64,000 nt of DNA from Amaurobius ferox. Taxonomy: Eukaryota; Arthropoda; Arachnida; Araneae; Amaurobiidae. The translations under genes and the position numbers were made by a program. Location of the stretch: positions 137,745,203 to 137,809,202 of the forward strand of contig OX578133.1 in NCBI GenBank assembly GCA_951213105.1, in the 5' to 3' direction. Shown here in pieces: positions 51,001-61,200 of the stretch (its first letter is position 1; every line of letters starts with the position of its first letter). Under the pieces are notes generated by a model, which searched no databases, was not told the DNA's origin, and saw only the letters and a program-made list of their open reading frames with translations.

Positions 51001-54000
51001 TTATTTATAATTTTTTTTTGCTCTTATACTATTATGTTATAATCCTGCCATAGCAGTAAATTCTTATTTCATGTGGACAAAAACATTAATTACGTTGTAT
51101 GCATAATGTCCTTTCCCGTGCGCTTTCAATTTCTTAGTTAAAGGCATAGAAACACTCTAAATGCATTATTAAGAAGGTGGATTATTTTATAAATAAGGGA
51201 GGGCTAAACGAGACAAGATAAATGAAAACCTCCTTTGTATCATAGAATATGAGATAAAATATTTTAATAAGAAATATACCTTCACATCCCCGGAGTGTCA
51301 CTTCTGCTAACGGATTGGAACAGGAATCGCAACGCCTTCCAATAACTCCAGGACGGCAATGGCACTGCCCAGTGACAGGGTTGCAATCATTTCCGTACGA
51401 TCCTACAGAATAACACTCACAGGGATAACACACAGTGCTTTCAAGAGGTTGAAAATGGTTTTCCTACAATATAAAAAATGTCACAAATTAATAACGAAGC
51501 CATCACAATAATGTGTAAAGCGATACAAAATATGTAAATAAAATAATCAACTTCTAAAATGTTTCGATCATTTTGCAAAATAATTTAGGCTTCCTGTGTA
51601 ATAATTATTAAAGCAAGACAAAATAATTAAGGAATGTTGTTAAGGAAAACAAACCTAACACATTTTTTTTTCACTTGTATTTATGTCGCATTGCTTTTCA
51701 TGGATACAATTTAACATCAAATTAATGAATTAATTCTGCAAAATATTACTTGCATGAAAATAACATGGGATATCCAGCTCAAGGTCCCTTAAATGATCGC
51801 TAGGTTTGACTAGGCAACAGTTCTTACTCATGATCAATCTTTAATATTCTTATCACATTTAGATAAAATTACAGTATCAAAATTTCCTTATTGATTTTAT
51901 ATATTTGAGAAAATAATGGTGTTACACTGTTATTACATCATATGTAGATAAATCACCTTATGAACCGTCAACTAAATAAAATATTTTTGAATAAAAATAT
52001 ACAAGTTTGCTATTTTCTAAAATAATTTTTATTTTTATTTTTTAATATTTCACTTCCGTTTAAGGTAACATACATCATAAATTCTTCATAGGCTCTAAAA
52101 TTATGCAATGCACAGATAAAATTTAAACGCGTTTTATTGCTGCATTTATTTTTTATTAAGTTATAAGTATGATAGATTGCTCTTTTTATTTCTACAATTA
52201 ATTTAAACACATTCAAGTTAAAAACAGAAAACTAATATTTTTTATAATACGAAAAACTTTTTTATCAAACTTATTCTAAACTAAATATAAATGCATAACC
52301 TACTTCGCAAACACATTCTCCAGTTGTTTTATTACAATCTGCGCTATAGCCTTTGGTAACGTCGCACTGGCATGGTCCACAAATGGGATACCCCCACCAA
52401 TTGGATGGACAGGGTAAATCTAGCAGAGTCTCACAGTATGCTCCTGTATGTTGTGCGTCGCATTTACATATGTATGTTTTACCATGAATTTCCATGGAAG
52501 CCTTGAGTGAAAGTGGTTCACATACAGAAGAATTACTGCACGGATTGATTTGACACACTGGAAGACATCCTTTACCAACATAGCCTGAAAAAAAGGAAAA
52601 GTAAAAAATGTAACTTTAAATCTTACACATAAAACTAATTTTCCTTACTATTGATTCTGCTTTAAAATACGCTTTAAAAATGCACCATTATCTATTCTAA
52701 TATACAATTCATTTCAATATTATGTGACTCTAAGTAATGACTCACTTAGGTAAAAATATTTTATTTATAAAGTCATATATTGAAAAATAAAGATATCAAT
52801 TAGTTTCCGAAGTAAAACGAATTTATTTCGTCAAAATAAAAAATACTTCAAATATTGGGTCTCATTTTGATCTAATCCCTCTAAAAAATAATAAGTCGCT
52901 TACAATTATTCATTGAAACAAACTTATCGAATTTAATTGGAATTTCTCACTTTCTTCGAGAGATATTATGACCACAGAGAGACAAGCATGCTTCATTAAA
53001 AAACAAGCCATATATATTTATAAATGTTAAAATCGCGTAAAAAGATAAAGAAATTAGCCCAATACTTGAGCGACTGCAACACTGATCACATAAATTTTCA
53101 TTTAAATATAATATATAGTGTATGTAAAATAAAAATAAAAACACGTAATTACCTGTATTGCATTCACAGGAATAATTTCCCCAATGCTCAATGCAGTTGC
53201 TGTGCACTGGACATGGGCTTGAAGAACATTGGGATGGAGCAAAGCAACCGTCGCGGACGTTCACTTCCACCATAGGTCTTAACCAGGAACCTTGACTACT
53301 TCCAATTTTAACGTCCTAAAAAGTTATTATTTTCATTAATTTGCTTCAGCAGAGATATTTCTAAAATAACAGTCAACAGTTTCATTTTCATCTCAAATAT
53401 GTTAAGGATCTAAATCAGTAACTCGAATTTTACGTAATAAAACAAGCGTATCTAAAAGAAAGAAAAAGCAAACGAAAGTTGAAAGTTTTATGTGTTGAAA
53501 GAGTAGTATTTATACTAATCTCCTTCATAAATTATTTAATTAGTCATACGTTATTTCTACTAAAAAATGTTATTTAATAAAAGCGTTCTGCAGAAAATGT
53601 TCTTAGAAATTTCCAGAGATGTTTCTCTTTGAGAGGGATTAATCCAGGAAGCTTGTAATCTTCATAGATTACACATGAAAAGTTGTTTCTCATCTGTAAA
53701 GCGTTTATCCATATCTGTTTGCCTCAATAGTATTGTTGCTAGAATTTTACCTCCTCAACAGTTAAAATACTAACCTGTTTTGTCTTACACAGTGGTCACA
53801 ACTTACACAATAGTGACTTACACATCTTTAATTTTAATATATGGAAATGTTATGTAATATTTCATAAAATCTCACGTAGTTTTAAAGTTGAAATAGTGAG
53901 TTTTTAATTTATTCTTCAACTCGCTTTGGCTTCTGAAATATTTTCAACCACTTTCATCAAATAAAAAACATTCAATGTTCTTCTATATGTAAACATAGCT

Positions 54001-55087
54001 TGTACATCTAACAACCTAGTTAAAAATATCAGACCGCTATAAAACTTTTGTTTGCACATTATTTAGTAAAAAAGGTATTTCCATGGTTTCAGCAAATACA
54101 TACTCAGGCATTTCATTTTATTTACAAAATAGCTAACAGCTGCCAGCACAATTTCATATCATTTGCTTTATCCATTTAAATTATCATACTGTCAAACAAT
54201 TCTATATTTATGTTTACTTTGAACGTGGTTCCAGTACTGTTTCAGGGTCAATATTTGGACGACGTAATAGCAGCTACAACTCTAAAGTCTTGAATGAAAT
54301 ATAGTTCGTATTAAGCAGTAGATAATATAAACATTTATATAAGAGCTCTTTGCAAAGACATGTATTCAAGTTGCATTTATACTATGTATTTATACTACTA
54401 TAAAAAATAAACAGGATTATAAAATAGTTTAAAAAAATACAATATTTCAAATAGATGAAGAAAATTAAAAAGTAGATCAAGAAAATCGGAATGGCAGGGG
54501 TTAATGGTTTTATATATAAATAAAACAAAATAAAATGTTTCTGAATATTTGCCTACAAGCTTAAAATAACTTTTATCGTTATTTTAGGGAATATAAAATG
54601 ATATGCCGTACTAATATCACTAACAGACATTGTAAGTGTACCTATAGAATCTCGGATTTTATAATAATATAATTTGCAGCAGCTCTGGTGGCTAATACTT
54701 TGACACAATATGAAACTTCTTACATCGCAAAATAATTAATAACTTTTCTATATAAAAGTTTTAAACGACATTAAATAAATATTTATAACACTATGAGCGT
54801 CGAAACAGGATAGGTAGTATATACAGATTTTAGTGTGTAAAACTCTAGAGGCAATATACATTATTGAAGCAAAATACTGAGGATAAAATTTATACAGCTA
54901 CTATACTCTCTGCATACTATATAAAGAAACAATTACAAAGGAAAATGAAATGTGCTCGTACCTGCATGCAACCAACAAAGAAAGTAACTTTCCCATCATC
55001 ATCTGAGCTTTCAACCCCTCCAACTGAAACTTTTCCAATATACATGCCTCGAATACTGGCCTTCATTACTTTCTTAACCTAATAGGA

Positions 55088-55127
<40 letters not shown>

Positions 55128-55152
55128 TAGATATTATATATATATATATATA

Positions 55153-55217
<65 letters not shown>

Positions 55218-58200
55218 AACACACATACCGGTTACAATAAATATATAATTGTATAATTTTAATTACTGAAATAAATTCGTAAAAAAAAATTAAAGTATAT
55301 AATCATTTATAAATATGTTTACAAGTTTGTCAAGGCTTCATAATAAAAAACATTTTTGTTTTTGGGTGACATTGAATCATTTTAAGCATAATACCCAAGT
55401 TGACAAAAGCTTTTTAGCCTGACAAAACAGGAAGGAAACAATGAAAGTATGTTTTTGTGCAAGGACAGGATAAAACAAAAACGGGTAACTCCTCTATATA
55501 TTTAAGGTGCATAATACAAAAACCATAAAAATTTATAAAACAGCAGCGTATCAATACCATCTCAATTTAAACTTGGCCTCGCAATCAGCGCCACTAGCTT
55601 CCCATGTAGCAAAAGTCCACATCTTAAACATTCTGATATGTATGTTCCTCCTGCCTGAACATAATCATTCTCTGTAATTCAGCATCTTTAACATTCAAAG
55701 TATATGATACGATGTAGCTTTAAACAAGCAGTCTGCACGGTTTAAGCTATTTCTCCACAAACAGCTCTCTGAGCTTAGAGAAAAATTAGTTAAGTAATAT
55801 GAAAATTGGATAGAGATTTATATTTTTATACGCCTCTTAGAATGCAATTAAGAATCATATTAATATTAATCAAAATAAGATTAATTAATAATAATTAAGG
55901 ATCCTAATTAAAATAGGATAGATACATATTTTTTACGCCTTTAAAATGCAATTAAGAATCATATTAAGTAGAAAATATAGCTATTTTTATTTATTGCTTC
56001 GAATTTTATTGTTTGTAGTTACAAAACCAACCAATTGAATATGATTCCAGTAAAGTGAATTTATAATCCCATGTAACAGCCAAACAGCCAATATCAATGG
56101 TTACTGCTGCAGTGGGAACATGACTTTTATAAGTAGTCAAGAATGGAAAAAGTTCAATAGATTTAAACAAGAATATAATTTATCTGTAATTAATAACTAA
56201 AACACTGTGAAAATTTATAAACATATATTGAAAAATATATACGTCTGCAATAAAATTAAGAGAAAGTCCTGCATGTTTTTAATCTCTGCATATGTCAACG
56301 CCTTATTTATAAAAGTTTTTCATATTTTTAAAGTATAAGTCTTAAGAAATGAACTCTGATTCACTTAATTACTAACAAGGTCTTCGTTTATTACATAAAA
56401 TATCTTACTTCATACTGTCCGTAGTCAAGAGATAAATGTAACCAATTTGGAAACCAAGTAGCTTCAACATTATGCCATTTTCCATCATTTACTAAAACGT
56501 CCGGCAGAAGCAGCTGCTGGTTGTTGAAGATGTATCGGATATAGCCTTCAACAATCTGAAACAAATTAAGTATTTATATTTCAAAATATTTCCTAGTTAG
56601 AAAATATGTAAACGGTTGAACTCATGGACATGTGTAAAGGAAACATTCACCAAAGTCGGGCCTGAAATTCGTTTCATCTTTGTAATTTTGTTAATGCTAA
56701 AGTTTATATATATTTTATGCAAAAACATTCTTTGATTGGTTGCTAAAGAATTCCTTTTGTCAGAATCCACGAAAACAGCTTTTGTAAAGAGCATTTTCGT
56801 ATTTAACAAAAAATGTCAGAAATGATGATTTTGAAAAAGTGTTCCAAATTGCAGATCCCCGTTTTTTGTCCCAAATTTGAACACTTCGATTTTTCGCTGC
56901 AGACGACGCAGATAAGCATTTCTTTTTATTATGTAAGACGAACAGATTTAAAAACTTTGCGAATTTGTAAAGAAAAGTATTCGACGAATCTTTGTAATAA
57001 AAAATTGCAGAAACGGTTTTTAAAAAAATTTTGAATGTTCGCCCACCTTAACTCGCCTTTAATTCTCTATTTATGATGAATAGAAGTGTATGAAGTAGAA
57101 GATATTTCTTAACTGATTAAAATTCAAGTAGGGACTTTGCAAAATAAATCAAATTGTTCTGTATGGTAATCAAAATATCAATGAGTATTTGCAAACCTCA
57201 TTCATACACATGGATGCAAACCTGTTACAATGTAACATTCGCAAACTAAAGGATATGGATAATCCAGAGACTTTCCTCTCGAAATAAGTGGATATTCGAC
57301 TTCGAAGGCGAACTATATTCATTTTTTTAAATACTTATGAAGCTTTGTCGAACAAAATCTCGTTTTTTAGATATATATACATTTTTTTCAATTATTTCTG
57401 CGTTCACATCTAAACAATATATGCATTATACCACGCAAACTTGGTCCAAATCTATATAATATATGAAACGTGCTAGCCAAACTGTATCCAAATCCCTTCA
57501 GTGGTTTTCGAGATTACGAAAGACCAAAGATTGCATTCACACACCCACATTCACACATCCACATTTACACACCCACATTCACGTAGACCGACTTTTTCTA
57601 CCCTAGATACCGAAAAGTTCTTTCTTATATCTAGGGATGTATTTATGATGAAGACTGGATTTATGACTGAATCGCGATTATTATCATTTTCTTAGCTACA
57701 TCCGTTAAAGTTTTCTTAATCGACTGCTACTAAAAGCATGTCTATGAAAAAAAGTGGTGCAAGTCACAGTCCCTATCACCATACATTCCTTTGGGTATCC
57801 ACGCAAGAAAAGTAAAAATTCATATTTTCCATTACATGCAGTCATACAGTATTACAGTAGCACTAGTATAGTTCAACATAGTTCTATTTAGATACAAAAA
57901 AAGACTTATAATTGCAAGCTAGAAAATTCAAAAATATATGTTTAACGTCATAAATTTGCACTTAAATTAGTCACTTACTTCGATTACTATTAAACTGGTA
58001 TGCCCAAGTTTAATTTGCAACAGAAGGCCGTTATCATGATGCGTCCTAAAAGACGCTCGTTGTGTCCATGGCAACTGAATCGGATGAAGATGGGGAATAA
58101 AAACAATAAAGCCATCACCCATGAAATGTTTTCCTGGGTCCACAGCTGTAAAGTATTTGTTTTAGTTACTGGAATGTGGATTAACATATTAAAATATCAC

Positions 58201-61200
58201 CATATAAACTGTTTATTATGCATTTCTATTATGTAATTTAACGAAATATAAGATGTATGCAGATACGTAAATGGAACAAAATTTTTTCGTTTTATAAATG
58301 TTTCGAAAAATAAAATCGCTTCTTTAAAAGTAGAAATATGTAGCATTTTGTGCAGGGTTGTACCAGACTATATAATAAACCCTTTTATGTTACACACCAA
58401 GGTCAAAATTAAAAATGTTTTACAAAAACATGCTTCGAAGTTAATTGCAATCATAAACTGCTTTTTGATGGAACTATTCAAACAAAATTTGAACGAATAT
58501 TTTTTATATTCTATTGCATTTAGATAGGTCAAGTTAATGATTCAGTTGTGGTAAAACGAAGTTGCAATTCATGGTTTTAGATAATTTTGAACTTTGTTTA
58601 TGTTCAATCAAATGAACAATATCTTACATTCATGTTCTTTCGTTAACGACACACTAAAACAAATTCTGCAAACTTAAAACCTGAAAAGAGCTCAAAGTTC
58701 AGAAGCTTAACAAAAATGTGTTCAAAAGTGTTGTAATCAATATTTTTGTTTTTTGGTTGAATTAAAATTAAAATTTTATTGGGCTGAACTGTACATCATG
58801 TTGATATAAACACTTTTGTGCTACATCACACCAAGGTCAAAATTTAAAAATAAAAATATTACACAAAAGCATGCTTCAAAGTTAATTGCAATCAAAGTAT
58901 TCAAACAAAATTCGAACTGATTTTTTTATATTCTATTGCATTTAGATAGATCAAGTTAATGATTCAGTTGTGGTAAAACAACGTCGCAATTCGTGGTTTT
59001 AGTTAATTTTGAACTATATTTATGTTCAATCTAATGAACAATATTTTACATTCTTTTTCTGCAAACATAAAACCTGAAAATGGCTCAAAGTTCAGAAGCT
59101 TAACAAAAATGTATTCAAAAGTGTTATAATCATTATTTTTGTGTTTTGGTTGAACTAAAATTCAAATTTTATTGAACTCAACCATACATCATAAAGATAA
59201 ACTTAAATTTAAACTAAATTTAAACCATATTTCAGTTCAACTAAAGGTATTTTTTCTTAAAGATCAAAATTATCTCTTTTTAATATTTTAGAAACACTAA
59301 TCTCAAACTGCTAGAATTCTATTGAAATTTTACCATGTATGGCCCTCTTACTTTCCCTACATACATAGTATAATGTTAGAGAAAGTATTGTGACGGAACC
59401 GAAAATTCGAATTCGGGTTTTCTCGGAAGAACACGTTTCAAGCATCCCTGGACTCAAATCGAATGGTTTTGAGATACTTTGTGTATATGTGTGTATGCAC
59501 GTGTGCATGTATAAATGTGTGTGTGTGTGTGTGTGTGTGTTGTTGTTGTTGTTGAAACCCAGACCGTCCGACCTACCAGAAAGGTGTTATGTAACTTCTT
59601 GGACGGTCGGGAAGTGCCACCCAATTTAGACCGGAACCCAGTGGGGGAGGCATCCACAGGGACCGTACCCTCCTTCCCCTACCACCAACCTCTCGGAAGG
59701 ACTTTCGGACCCACATGTTTAGCGTGATCGTACTCCGCATGAACACGGCGGCAGTTTTGGCAGTGGCTGGAATCGAACCCGGGCCTACCGAGTGCAACTC
59801 CAGCGCGCTAACCAATGGGCTACCGCGCCCGTGTGTGTGTGTGTGTGTCATAGCTGACGAACGTACGAAGAGTTTCGAACATAATTTGATACTATTATTA
59901 GAATTGATAAATTCTAGAGTCCTATTGATTTCAAACGCGATCGAATATTAGGAACATCCCCCCCCCTCAATTTTCGAATCAAATTTTGAAAAAATCGGAA
60001 CCTTCAATAATGTTACATAAATAATTATTTCTTATGTAATTTTTCATTAAAAAAGAATGATATAAACTTTAGAACGGTAGCATGAACCATTCTCGTGATA
60101 TTGCATGTTTTCCAACTAACTATATCAAAAATATTACATAAAATTAAAAATATATTAGTTATCGCAAAATATGCTCACTTTTCAAATCAATAATTATGCA
60201 GCAAATTTTTTAACATCATTCTCGTGAATCTAGTTCATTCCATTCACAAGAGAAGATACTTTGTGTAATAGTTTAGTACTTTGGCGCCCAACTACTTACT
60301 AATAAAAATTTATTTATATATGAGAAAACCTTTCTCTTTGTCCGTTTGTAACGCATGGCGATAAACTTAGCGACTAATTTGGTAAATTATCGCCAACTTG
60401 GCGACTACAGTGCTAAATTAACTGAAGTATTGCAAAAATGACGCTACATTAACAAAATTGACGCCACTCATGAATTAATTGTTAGCATATTTTAATATAT
60501 GGACTATTTTGTTTGTTTGTTTTTTGTGAATGCTTTTAATATTGATAAATGTCAAGTAAAATTTGCGAGATATATAAATTTATTGTGCACTTCGAAATAG
60601 TTTTACATGTCATTTTGCAGTAGATCTTGTGCATCATTTTCTCTCTGTGTAAAAAATAAATACCTTACATTATGTAGAAAAAGTTATGTGCTGCACGAAT
60701 CATATTTTTGTTTAATTTGTACTGTAAGTATCGGATAATAGTCGGAACGCAGATTAAGATCCTACTCCAGCGGCAACCTACGGGTTTATGCCAACTACAA
60801 GGGGAGAGGCTCGGCTTACTATGGACCAACCGGCGAGAGCACGGTCAAGGGAACGAAGTCACGAAATCATTCACCGGACGAGGTCCGAAGATGGTCCCGA
60901 AGGCCCGACCCCGGTCGCCGACGGGTCTGGAGACAGGCCACAAGATCAGCTCCTCTCCGCCACCTGAAAGAGCCTGCTTCACGTGTACCGAATAACTTAC
61001 GGCTCGATCCACAGGTTAATGTACCATTTAGGTGAGGTGGGAGGAGGATATAGAGGAATCCACTCCCTCTCGCCTCCTAATTGAAAATAAACTGGTCTCC
61101 AATTAACCTTTGCATAACAACACAATTCTTAAAACGTACAAGCAAAGGGTTAGCGCAGACAAAACAGCAGAAATGTGTATGTAGATTATCCACTAACCTA

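Noticed and set aside
57480..57660. Another ACTTTCCCT-family copy around the cacacccacattcacac stretch
   Set aside because: CA-rich tract and a loosely similar flank only. The diagnostic actttccct start and agggaaagt hairpin are absent, so membership is not supported.
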